The notes beneath the pieces were generated by a model. That model had not been told where the DNA came from. It was given only the letters and a program-made list of their open reading frames with translations, and did no database searches. This document shows, in pieces, positions 1 to 5,176 of a stretch of DNA of 13,833 bases; the stretch's first letter is position 1, and each line of letters opens with the position of its first letter. This stretch comes from CAZSCF01 sp964605365 (lineage in GTDB: Bacteria > Patescibacteriota > Minisyncoccia > Moranbacterales > UBA2206), in assembly GCA_964605365.1 (NCBI GenBank), contig CAZSCF010000019.1, forward strand, positions 1-13,833. Direction: 5' to 3'. The translations under genes were made by a program, and so were the position numbers.

Positions 1-1
1 C

Positions 2-700
2 GGCAATTCCTTAATCATCGGAGGCATCAATTTGTTGGAAAAAACCCAGGAAAATGCACTCAATATAGGTGTACAATCGCAGGATATCGTATCCTTGCAA
101 CTGAAAACAGACACAAGCATTACCACCATCGCCGGATTGCAATCCTCCATTGATGAAAATTTGCTCATTATCAGTGGCAAATTTGATGAAGTAAATCAGG
201 ATATTAGCGAAAATCAGCAAAATGTTTCTGTACAAATTTCTGATATGCAGGAACAAATCGATAACATTCTGGTCAAACAAAATGGCTATGATGTCTTATC
301 TTCCAGACTTTCATTGGTGGAAAATCGCTTATCATTGATTGAAAACATCCTCAACTATGACAGCGAAAATAATCTGATGAGCATCCTGGGAGATATCAAA
401 GTTTCCGGCATATTGGAGGTGGAAAAAATAAAGACCGAAGAACTGGAAGTTGATGAAATTGTTTTGGGAGAAAAAGCCATGGGTAAGGGAATTATTAAAG
501 CCGGAGAAATCGAAGCGACGATCGAAACTGATTTGGTCAATTCTGGTTCTAAAATATATATTACTCCTACCGTTAAACTTAACGGGCGTACTTTATATAT
601 TGAAGAAGCCGATATTGTTAGTGGAGTCAGCTTTAAGGTCAAATTGGACGGAGAGGCTTTAGACGAAGACGTTACTTTCAACTGGTTGATTTTCAAGTAA
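2..700 (+). CDS. C-terminal part of a coiled-coil surface protein (5' end outside window)
   Basis: The frame is open to the left edge, so this is the 3' end of a longer gene; the TTG at 32 is only the first possible start inside the window. About the first 110 visible residues are rich in Gln, Ser, Ile, Leu, Asp and Asn with heptad-like spacing (for example SDMQEQIDNIL), which suggests a long, probably oligomeric coiled coil. The last 100 residues switch to short beta-type segments (KVSGILEVEKI, SKIYITPT, VSFKVKL) and end in FNWLIFK. From memory, CPR surface and fibre-like proteins often end in such a beta domain with an NW-x-I terminus. It is probably an exported stalk or adhesin that acts at the cell surface. 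No ligand-binding domain is visible in this fragment. The 3' end is partly duplicated at 1297-1323. Confidence 0.75.
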   Translation, partial: GNSLIIGGINLLEKTQENALNIGVQSQDIVSLQLKTDTSITTIAGLQSSIDENLLIISGKFDEVNQDISENQQNVSVQISDMQEQIDNILVKQNGYDVLSSRLSLVENRLSLIENILNYDSENNLMSILGDIKVSGILEVEKIKTEELEVDEIVLGEKAMGKGIIKAGEIEATIETDLVNSGSKIYITPTVKLNGRTLYIEEADIVSGVSFKVKLDGEALDEDVTFNWLIFK

Positions 701-714
701 AAACATGGAAAATT

Positions 715-736
715 ATTATGGCTAATTCGCCATAGT
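715..736 (+). other. Short hairpin after the surface-protein gene
   Basis: An 8-bp stem (ATTATGGC / GCCATAGT, one G-U pair) with a TAATTC loop lies 14 bases after the stop codon at 698-700. An A-rich stretch follows instead of a T-run, so it could stabilise a 3' end but is a poor intrinsic terminator. Confidence 0.35.
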
Positions 737-764
737 TAAAATTTAATCAGCTAAATTTAGATTT

Positions 765-770
765 TATAAT
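765..770 (+). promoter_or_regulatory. TATAAT -10 box directly upstream of the 777 gene
   Basis: A perfect TATAAT ends 6 bases before the ATG at 777, so the expected transcription start falls on or within a base of the start codon. The -35 region at the usual 17-bp distance (742-747, TTTAAT) is weak. No Shine-Dalgarno sequence is present, which fits a leaderless transcript. Confidence 0.45.
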
Positions 771-776
771 TAAAAG

Positions 777-1187
777 ATGATTCTCTATAAGGCAAAATCA
801 AAAAAGTCATCCGGAACCAATTTAAGTGAAGTTGCTCATATAGTTTCATTGATATTTCAAAAAATAAAGAAGAAGACTAAACGGCATCCTTATATTCGCT
901 CCGTATACTTTAAAAAAGAGAAAATATTTCTTAATTATTTTTGGGATCACTTGCATCAGAAAGCGCCCCGTGAACGATTTAAACGCCTCAAATTTTTTTC
1001 CGCTGCCATCGAACTTATTCAAAATTCAAGAAATGCTCCTATTTCCAAGCCAAATTCAAATAATCCGAAGGAAATTCTGCATCGTTTTGCGGGAACCACC
1101 AAAGAAGGAGAATTGTTTTTTGTTCACATCAAGGAAGATAAAAAAAGAGGGCAAAAATTTTTCATGTCCTGTTTTCCTCCGGAATAA
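777..1187 (+). CDS. Small basic protein, possible BECR-fold (RelE/barnase-like) nuclease
   Basis: The 136-residue product is strongly basic and has no signal peptide or membrane segment, so it should be cytoplasmic. Residues 38-82 (HPYIRSVYFKKEKIFLNYFW, then an R/K-rich helix) look helical. Residues 98-134 have the strand pattern EILHRFAG, ELFFVHIKEDKK, KFFMSCFP. That ending resembles the C-terminal sheet of BECR-fold proteins of the phage Barnase-EndoU-ColicinE5/D-RelE type, and similar stand-alone proteins are familiar from CPR genomes. I see no confirmed catalytic set; H102, R103, H117, K119 and K128 are the polar residues to examine. The ATG at 777 is the only sensible start, and its promoter suggests a leaderless mRNA. 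No antitoxin-like partner is adjacent. Nuclease function is a weak inference; 'conserved CPR hypothetical' is the safe name. Confidence 0.7.
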   Translation: MILYKAKSKKSSGTNLSEVAHIVSLIFQKIKKKTKRHPYIRSVYFKKEKIFLNYFWDHLHQKAPRERFKRLKFFSAAIELIQNSRNAPISKPNSNNPKEILHRFAGTTKEGELFFVHIKEDKKRGQKFFMSCFPPE

Positions 1188-1198
1188 GACAAAATAAA

Positions 1199-1240
1199 AA
1201 TCCCCGCCTATGTGAAGTGTATAAACTTCTGGCCGGGATT
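1199..1240 (+). terminator. Long two-part hairpin after the 777 gene
   Basis: Eleven bases after the stop codon, AATCCCCGCC pairs with GGCCGGGATT (9 of 10 pairs), and inside it GAAGT pairs with ACTTC around a short loop. The GC-rich stem fits a transcript end, but the following bases (CTTATAC) contain no T-run, so termination is uncertain. It may instead be a dispersed palindrome. Confidence 0.45.
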
Positions 1241-1296
1241 CTTATACGCTTCAATATTATCAGAAAATGAAAGATGTGTCAAATCAGGGTCACCTA

Positions 1297-1323
1297 TTCA
1301 ATTGGTTGATTTTCAAGTAAAAA
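1297..1323 (+). pseudogene. Duplicated 3'-end fragment of the surface-protein gene
   Basis: These 27 bases match 677-703, the last codons and stop of the upstream surface-protein gene, with one difference (T1302 against C682, silent). They read FNWLIFK-stop. The bases just before (GTCACC at 1289-1294) could be the preceding Val-Thr codons displaced by an indel, but beyond that no homology is visible. It looks like the remnant of a second gene copy or of a recombination event. Confidence 0.55.
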
Positions 1324-1341
1324 GTGAATGTCTGATAAATT

Positions 1342-1372
1342 CTCCGCCAGAGGCGGATCCGCCTTGAGCGGA
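1342..1372. repeat. GC-rich overlapping palindromes
   Basis: TCCGCC-AGA-GGCGGA (1343-1357), the perfect palindrome GGCGGATCCGCC (1352-1363) and TCCGCC-TTGA-GCGGA (1358-1372) overlap in 30 bases. The first unit is nearly the same as the TCCGCCAGCTGGCGGA palindrome at 7382-7397, and both are followed by TCC. It is a short dispersed palindromic repeat, far more GC-rich than its surroundings. Confidence 0.6.
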
Positions 1373-1444
1373 AAAAACAAATACCAAATAAAATCCGCTA
1401 GGTTGGCAGGTAATTTGGGAAATATATTAATATAAAAATCCAAA

Positions 1445-2857
1445 ATGGATAATAAGGAGGTGGACAACATTCCAATGAGTGTGCCGCGAGCGGAAGAAAA
1501 ACAAAAGCGAAATTTTCTGGACATCATCTGTCCGTATTGTGGTAGCGAAAAAAATGTCAAACGCGGAACTCGCCAAAAAAAGCTGGAAAAAGTCCAGCTG
1601 TATTTGTGCAATAACTGCCAAAGAACTTTTACTCCTGGATCAACCAAAGGCAAACATTATCCCATGAGTGTGATTCTGGACGCCATGAGTTTGTATTATG
1701 TCGGCTTTACTTTGGAACAGTCGTGCAAATTGGCGAATCAGATAGTAAGAGAAAATATGCATCCCGCTCCCGAAGTTGACAGTTCTTCTGAAAGCAAGGG
1801 TCAGTGGGGCAAAAATTCAACATCGGATGGGACAGATTCAAAAATGTCGGACAATATCGGAACTGGGAAGCTCGGCAGCGGGACGAAAAATGATATTCAA
1901 ACAATGGGGGCGGCTACACTTCTTAAGTGGTTAAAACAATATGAACCTCTTTGCGCTTTTGCCCGTATGCGTGAATATGCCATCAAAATGTTTCCGCCCA
2001 AAGAAATAATTTCCAGTGCTACCCTGGCTCATCGCCAACTCTATCGTTTTCGCCATCATCGGGCCAAAACGATTTTAATTATTCGGGAAGATTTCAAACA
2101 CAGCCGGTTTTGGCCGCTGAAAGAATTTCTAGATTTAGTGCCGGTGGAATGTCCGCATCAATATTTTTCCGAAGGTATGCGAGCGTCAGAGGCACCGATA
2201 ATTTTTAGTAAAACGGAAATGATTGTGCGCGGCAAAAATAATTTTGCCAATAAAATGGCTAGATTTGTTTTAGAATCGGTGGACGTTGTCAAAGATCGCC
2301 ATGATGCCTTGCAAAGATTTATGTTAGCCAATGACAGCGTCACAGTGGCTAGCGAAGTGCCGGTATATATTCGCAGAGAAGATTTGGCGCACATGCAAAC
2401 TCAACTCGGTTTCAAACTTTTCAAAAAACAGAAAAAAGAAGATAAAAACAAAGAAGTTGAAGAATTTGCAGTTGAAGATCTGCCAAAGCTTATTACCGGA
2501 CATATTGATTTTGTGCAAATTCGCAACGGACAAATACACATATTGGATTACAAGCCAAACGCCGCCAAAGAAAGACCGATTGAGCAATTGACGATTTATG
2601 CTTTGGCTATGTCGCGTTTGACCGGTCTCAAAGTTTTCAATTTCAAGTGTGCCTGGTTTGACGAAAAAGATTATTTTGAATTTTATCCCTTGCATGTCGT
2701 CTACAAACCGGACAAAAAACGCAAAAAAAGAAAAATAGGTACGATTGAAGGGACTTATGTTTTGAATGATAATGCGAAAAGGATGGAAAATATCCGTCCC
2801 ACTGCCGAAGTTTGCAGATCTTTTGATGGTAAGGGTCCCAAAGGGTCAAACAAGTAA
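1445..2857 (+). CDS. Zinc-ribbon / helix-turn-helix / PD-(D/E)XK nuclease fusion protein
   Basis: The 470-residue product has three parts. Residues 29-58 form a CPYC...CNNC zinc ribbon followed by RTFTPG, as at the N-terminus of IS1-type transposases. Residues 73-105 and 153-166 (YPMSVILDAMSLYYVGFTLEQ, TLLKWLKQY) look like the following helix-turn-helix, split by a 45-residue Ser/Gly/Asp/Lys-rich insert. Residues 350-390 carry the RecB/Cas4-type nuclease signature: GHID (352-355), LDYK (367-370) and Q381-x3-Y385. No DDE transposase core is present, so it is probably a DNA-binding nuclease and not a transposase; substrate and role are unknown. The next gene starts 8 bp downstream, which implies co-transcription. 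The ATG at 1445 has no Shine-Dalgarno sequence. A strong AAGGAGG at 1454-1460 precedes the in-frame ATG at 1475 by 14 bases, and the N-terminus may begin there. Domain calls are firm, function is not. Confidence 0.85.
   Translation: MDNKEVDNIPMSVPRAEEKQKRNFLDIICPYCGSEKNVKRGTRQKKLEKVQLYLCNNCQRTFTPGSTKGKHYPMSVILDAMSLYYVGFTLEQSCKLANQIVRENMHPAPEVDSSSESKGQWGKNSTSDGTDSKMSDNIGTGKLGSGTKNDIQTMGAATLLKWLKQYEPLCAFARMREYAIKMFPPKEIISSATLAHRQLYRFRHHRAKTILIIREDFKHSRFWPLKEFLDLVPVECPHQYFSEGMRASEAPIIFSKTEMIVRGKNNFANKMARFVLESVDVVKDRHDALQRFMLANDSVTVASEVPVYIRREDLAHMQTQLGFKLFKKQKKEDKNKEVEEFAVEDLPKLITGHIDFVQIRNGQIHILDYKPNAAKERPIEQLTIYALAMSRLTGLKVFNFKCAWFDEKDYFEFYPLHVVYKPDKKRKKRKIGTIEGTYVLNDNAKRMENIRPTAEVCRSFDGKGPKGSNK
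1454..1460 (+). promoter_or_regulatory. AAGGAGG Shine-Dalgarno sequence inside the annotated 5' end
   Basis: This is the strongest ribosome-binding sequence tied to a large gene in the window. It lies after the first ATG (1445) of the nuclease gene. Downstream in-frame starts are ATG 1475 (14-base spacing, long), ATT 1469 (8-base spacing, rare start) and GTG 1460, which overlaps the site. It argues for a start later than 1445. Confidence 0.5.
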
Positions 2858-2865
2858 ATAACTTT

Positions 2866-3384
2866 ATGTATCAGAAGAATTATACAAATTATTATTACAA
2901 GCGTAGGGGAACAGGCGATAGTGTGGGTAATTTTGGGAATGGGGCGAAAAAAACAGTTAAACATTTCACGGATTTGGAAGTTTATCAAAAAGCGCTGGAA
3001 TCTTCCGTATTTGTTATCAATGAAATATCTAAAAAATGGACACGAAAAACAGCGGAATTATCGGATTTGGAAAAAGAAATGCAAGAGTATGTTGTTAAAA
3101 ATATGTTCGCACTGGCATTATCCATTCCGCACTTAATCGCCGAAGCGCATTCCCAGCGTTTTGGTACCGGTGAACAAAGTCTGATTACTTTGGACAAAGT
3201 GATGCTTGCTTGCAATAAAATGGTGGTCTACTTGAATCAGACGCGTGACATCTGCAAAACTGGACTGGAATTGGAGCAATTTGAAGAACAGATTAAAAAA
3301 TATTTTTTTATCCGGCAAAAAGTGCTCAACTTGCAGCGAGTCTGGCGCAAATATATTGAAATTAACAAACAAGCAAATCAATAA
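2866..3384 (+). CDS. Four-helix-bundle protein of the Avd/S23-like type
   Basis: The 172-residue product has a Gly/Lys/Tyr-rich, probably flexible N-terminus (1-32). Four predicted helices follow: HFTDLEVYQKALESSVFVINEI (33-54), EYVVKNMFALALSIPHLIAEAHSQ (74-97), SLITLDKVMLACNKMVVYLNQTRD (105-128) and EEQIKKYFFIRQKVLNLQRVWRKY (140-163). This is the layout of 23S-intervening-sequence proteins (S23) and of Avd, the reverse-transcriptase partner in diversity-generating retroelements; both form pentameric barrels that bind nucleic acid. The basic, aromatic last helix fits RNA or DNA binding. It starts 8 bp after the nuclease gene, so the two probably form one operon and may act together (inference). 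No reverse transcriptase is nearby. The start has no clear Shine-Dalgarno sequence, as expected for a translationally coupled gene. Confidence 0.8.
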   Translation: MYQKNYTNYYYKRRGTGDSVGNFGNGAKKTVKHFTDLEVYQKALESSVFVINEISKKWTRKTAELSDLEKEMQEYVVKNMFALALSIPHLIAEAHSQRFGTGEQSLITLDKVMLACNKMVVYLNQTRDICKTGLELEQFEEQIKKYFFIRQKVLNLQRVWRKYIEINKQANQ

Positions 3385-3408
3385 AAAAATATCTATCCGG
3401 AGCCATTT

Positions 3409-3448
3409 TTGACAGAAAATTGTTGTAATGATACAATATCACTATAAT
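3409..3448 (+). promoter_or_regulatory. Two overlapping promoters for dinD
   Basis: TTGACA (3409-3414) and TACAAT (3432-3437) are separated by 17 bp. A second pair, TTGTTG (3420-3425) and TATAAT (3443-3448), is also 17 bp apart. Expected starts are near 3444 and 3455, giving leaders of about 50-60 bases. dinD therefore has its own transcription, separate from the nuclease unit. Confidence 0.65.
3423..3436. promoter_or_regulatory. Palindrome over the dinD promoter, candidate operator
   Basis: TTGTA-ATGA-TACAA is a perfect inverted repeat with a 4-base spacer. It covers the end of the first promoter's spacer and most of its -10 box, where a repressor would block RNA polymerase. In E. coli dinD is controlled by LexA. 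This site resembles neither the E. coli (CTGT-N8-ACAG) nor the Bacillus (GAAC-N4-GTTC) SOS box, so the regulator is unknown. Confidence 0.35.
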
Positions 3449-3461
3449 GATTAAAAAACAC

Positions 3462-3498
3462 CCCGGTTAAATATCCGCCAAAGGAGAATTTAACTGGG
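3462..3498 (+). promoter_or_regulatory. dinD leader hairpin presenting the Shine-Dalgarno sequence in its loop
   Basis: CCCGGTTAAAT (3462-3472) pairs with ATTTAACTGGG (3488-3498) over 11 bp with one G-U pair. The 15-base loop contains AAAGGAG (3480-3486). The stem ends 8 bases before the ATG at 3507. Linear Shine-Dalgarno-to-start spacing is 20 bases, too long for normal initiation, so the structure probably affects translation. Confidence 0.5.
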
Positions 3499-3506
3499 CA
3501 AGAAAA

Positions 3507-4301
3507 ATGAAGAACAATATTTTTGAAGAAATAAAAAGAATCAACAAATATCAAAGCGAGTATTGGTCGGCTCGTTCTTTGGCAAAAGTCCTGGGCTACA
3601 CTGAATATCGCAATTTTTTGCTTGTTGTCATTAAAGCAAAAGAAGCCTGCAAAAATAGCAATGAAGTTATCCACAACCATTTTGTTGATGCCAACGATAT
3701 GGTCAAGATTGGTTCTGGGGCCGAAAGAGCTGTGAGTACTGTGTATTTGTCTCGTTATGCTTGTTATTTGATTATTCAAAATTCTGATCCATCCAAAGAA
3801 ATTGTTGCATTGGGACAGACATACTTTGCCATACAAACTAGGCGGCAAGAAAAAACCGATCAATTGATAGAGGATAATAAAAGATTGAACTTGCGAAACG
3901 AAATCAAAAAGCATAATACGTCCTTAGCTGAAGCAGCGGAAAATGCAGGTGTAAAAAACTATGGCAAATTTCAGAATTACGGATACAAAGGGTTATATGA
4001 CGGGTTGGACGCGAACGATATTCACGAAAAGAAAGGCTTGAAAAAATCACAAAAAATTCTTGATCATATGGGCAGCGAAGAATTAGCTGCAAACTTATTC
4101 CGTGCGACACAAGCGGATGCAAAATTGCGTAGAGATGAAATACGCGGAGAAATGAATGCAAATTTAACGCATTATGCTGTTGGCCAAAAAGTTCGCAAAA
4201 CAATAGCAGACTTGGGTGGAACAATGCCGGAAAAGTTGCCGCCAGTTGACGGAATACACAAAGCAAGAACACGTCTAAAAAGATTGTCAATAAAAAATTG
4301 A
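3507..4301 (+). CDS. dinD: DNA damage-inducible protein D (DinD)
   Basis: The 264-residue product is close to full length for the family (E. coli DinD is about 274). Residues 19-110 are a BRO-N-type domain with the typical YWSARSLAKVLGY (19-31), YLSRYACYLIIQNSDPSKEI (80-99) and LGQTYFAIQTRRQE (102-115). The C-terminal half (120-255) is the helical DinD-specific region, including ELAANLFRATQADAKLRRDEI and NLTHYAVGQKVR. In E. coli DinD is SOS-induced and inhibits RecA-mediated strand exchange; it acts in the cytoplasm. Here it has its own promoter, a palindromic candidate operator and a structured leader. The frame ends at TGA exactly where the family ends, which supports the standard code. It lies next to a nuclease operon, and a shared DNA-repair or mobile-DNA setting is possible. 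Identification is confident; the regulation is inferred. Confidence 0.95.
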   Translation: MKNNIFEEIKRINKYQSEYWSARSLAKVLGYTEYRNFLLVVIKAKEACKNSNEVIHNHFVDANDMVKIGSGAERAVSTVYLSRYACYLIIQNSDPSKEIVALGQTYFAIQTRRQEKTDQLIEDNKRLNLRNEIKKHNTSLAEAAENAGVKNYGKFQNYGYKGLYDGLDANDIHEKKGLKKSQKILDHMGSEELAANLFRATQADAKLRRDEIRGEMNANLTHYAVGQKVRKTIADLGGTMPEKLPPVDGIHKARTRLKRLSIKN

Positions 4302-4599
4302 AGTCTGCAAAAAAATAAACCAGAATCTTAATAATTGCATGGGAAACAAATTGTCCCTAGGTGGAAATGTTTACTAAAACCGGCAAAAAATCAAAATAAA
4401 CTGGTGAATTGTGAAGAAAAGTAACTATATTCAAGCACCTGACAAGGGTAAGTATAGTTGCAATATATAAATGGCATTTATATATTTAAGCATAAATATA
4501 TAATTAATATGAATATATCCGAAATAATAAAAGTGTAGGCATAGGGAACTTTTGTTTAAAAGGGAATTGCACTTCAGAATAGAATTCTTGACGGATGAA
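4302..4599. other. AT-rich intergenic region without a recognisable gene
   Basis: No frame longer than about 30 codons has a plausible start, and I recognise no RNA gene or terminator after dinD. The only structure I see is the AT palindrome at 4462-4486, followed by a further run of TAAATATATA-like sequence to about 4520. It may hold decayed sequence. Confidence 0.4.
4462..4486. repeat. Perfect 25-bp AT-rich palindrome
   Basis: AATATATAAATG and CATTTATATATT are exact reverse complements around a single G at 4474. A related half (CATAAATATATA, from 4491) follows. It could be a protein-binding site or a cruciform-forming element. No T-run follows that would suggest termination. Confidence 0.5.
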
Positions 4600-4628
4600 T
4601 TGACAATACTAAATTTTTCGTGTATACT
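4600..4628 (+). promoter_or_regulatory. Strong sigma-70-type promoter upstream of the small 4743 gene
   Basis: A perfect TTGACA (4600-4605) and TATACT (4623-4628) are 17 bp apart. A second TATAAT-like hexamer overlaps at 4629-4634. Transcription should begin near 4635, about 108 bases before the small gene. Confidence 0.7.
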
Positions 4629-4686
4629 TATAATACTGGTTAAAAAATTGTTTCTTACAAGGTCGCAATAATTTTAATAAAAACAC

Positions 4687-4711
4687 ATACTTTTCTAAGA
4701 GGTATTTTTTT
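4687..4711 (+). terminator. Leader hairpin with T-run (possible attenuator)
   Basis: ATACTTTT (4687-4694) and AGAGGTAT (4698-4705) pair over 8 bp with two G-U pairs around a CTA loop, and a run of seven T follows (4705-4711). Termination here would give an RNA of about 75 bases from the promoter at 4600-4628. The stem is AU-rich and weak. Confidence 0.4.
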
Positions 4712-4742
4712 ATTTGCTAATTCACTATTTTTTAAACAAATT

Positions 4743-4889
4743 ATGTCAAAATTTGAACTATTGAAGAAGCTGGAGCATCTAATAATTTTTCAAAAAGACC
4801 GTTTGGATGCCGGCGATTGAGATAGTTTTGACAAAACAGAGGATGAAGTAAAAAGATTAGAAGAAAACATTTTGAAGTGGAAAGAATGA
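4743..4889 (+). pseudogene. Small gene interrupted by an in-frame TGA
   Basis: Starting at ATG 4743 the frame reads MSKFELLKKLEHLIIFQK..., meets TGA at 4818-4820 (codon 26), and continues in the same frame as DSFDKTEDEVKRLEENILKW to a second TGA at 4887-4889. Both halves are amphipathic, Lys/Glu-rich helix and look like one small protein of about 48 residues. The simplest reading is a nonsense mutation of TGG (Trp), because DAGD-W-DSFDKT would be natural. Read-through or an assembly error are alternatives. It lies behind a strong promoter and a leader hairpin, so it is probably expressed or only recently broken. No function is recognised. Confidence 0.5.
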
Positions 4890-4897
4890 TTTTTCAT

Positions 4898-4930
4898 AAA
4901 AAAATCGCCTCAATTTTTCGAGACGATTTT
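4898..4930 (-). terminator. Intrinsic terminator of the minus-strand small gene
   Basis: Read on the minus strand, AAAATCGTCTC pairs with GAGGCGATTTT over 11 bp (one G-U pair) around an 8-base loop and runs into seven T (4904-4898). On the plus strand the wobble becomes an A-C mismatch, so the minus strand is the intended direction. It starts 20 bases past the stop codon at 4951-4953. Confidence 0.75.
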
Positions 4931-4950
4931 CGTTTTTAAATTAATTGGTC

Positions 4951-5076
4951 CTATTCAATACAACAATCGATAGCTTTCTTAACTAAAATTCCCAACTTAC
5001 CCATAAAACCGGACGGTTTCTTGTCGTGTTTATTTACGGCGTCCGCATCGATTTTTTTAATATCATTCGTTTTGAT
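4951..5076 (-). CDS. C-terminal fragment of a small protein ending in DCCIE (cut by the gap)
   Basis: On the minus strand the sequence from the N-run reads IKTNDIKKIDADAVNKHDKK, then PSGFMGKLGILVKKAIDCCIE and a TAG stop, 41 residues in all. The frame is open at the gap, so the 5' end is missing. A terminator 20 bases downstream supports a real gene. The visible part is Lys/Asp-rich with a short amphipathic C-terminal helix (GFMGKLGILVKKAID) and a terminal Cys pair that might bind a metal or form a disulfide. I do not recognise the family. Confidence 0.6.
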   Translation of the reverse strand: MKTNDIKKIDADAVNKHDKKPSGFMGKLGILVKKAIDCCIE

Positions 5077-5176
5077 NNNNNNNNNNNNNNNNNNNNNNNN
5101 NNNNNNNNNNNNNNNNNNNNNNNNNNNNNNNNNNNNNNNNNNNNNNNNNNNNNNNNNNNNNNNNNNNNNNNNNNNN
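5077..5176. other. Assembly gap of exactly 100 N
   Basis: The run is exactly 100 N, a conventional placeholder length, so the true distance is unknown. The right border begins with the end of a dispersed palindromic repeat, which would explain why assembly broke here. Adjacency of genes left and right of the gap is not proven. Confidence 0.95.

Noticed and set aside
677..1323. The 27-bp duplication as a template/variable repeat pair of a diversity-generating retroelement
   Set aside because: It is too short, its one difference is C/T and not at a template adenine, and no reverse transcriptase lies in the window.
1445..2857. Calling the zinc-ribbon gene an IS1-family transposase
   Set aside because: Only the N-terminal DNA-binding part resembles IS1 InsA; no DDE catalytic core, terminal inverted repeats or target duplication are visible, and the C-terminus is a PD-(D/E)XK nuclease.
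3393..3914. 173-codon minus-strand frame opposite dinD
   Set aside because: It overlaps the dinD promoter and the BRO-N region in antisense and shows no domain.
4743..4889. In-frame TGA as evidence that the genome reads TGA as Gly or Trp (codes 25 or 4)
   Set aside because: Long frames in this window contain no internal TGA, and dinD and the CAP gene end at TGA where their families end. A single exception in a tiny gene does not support recoding.
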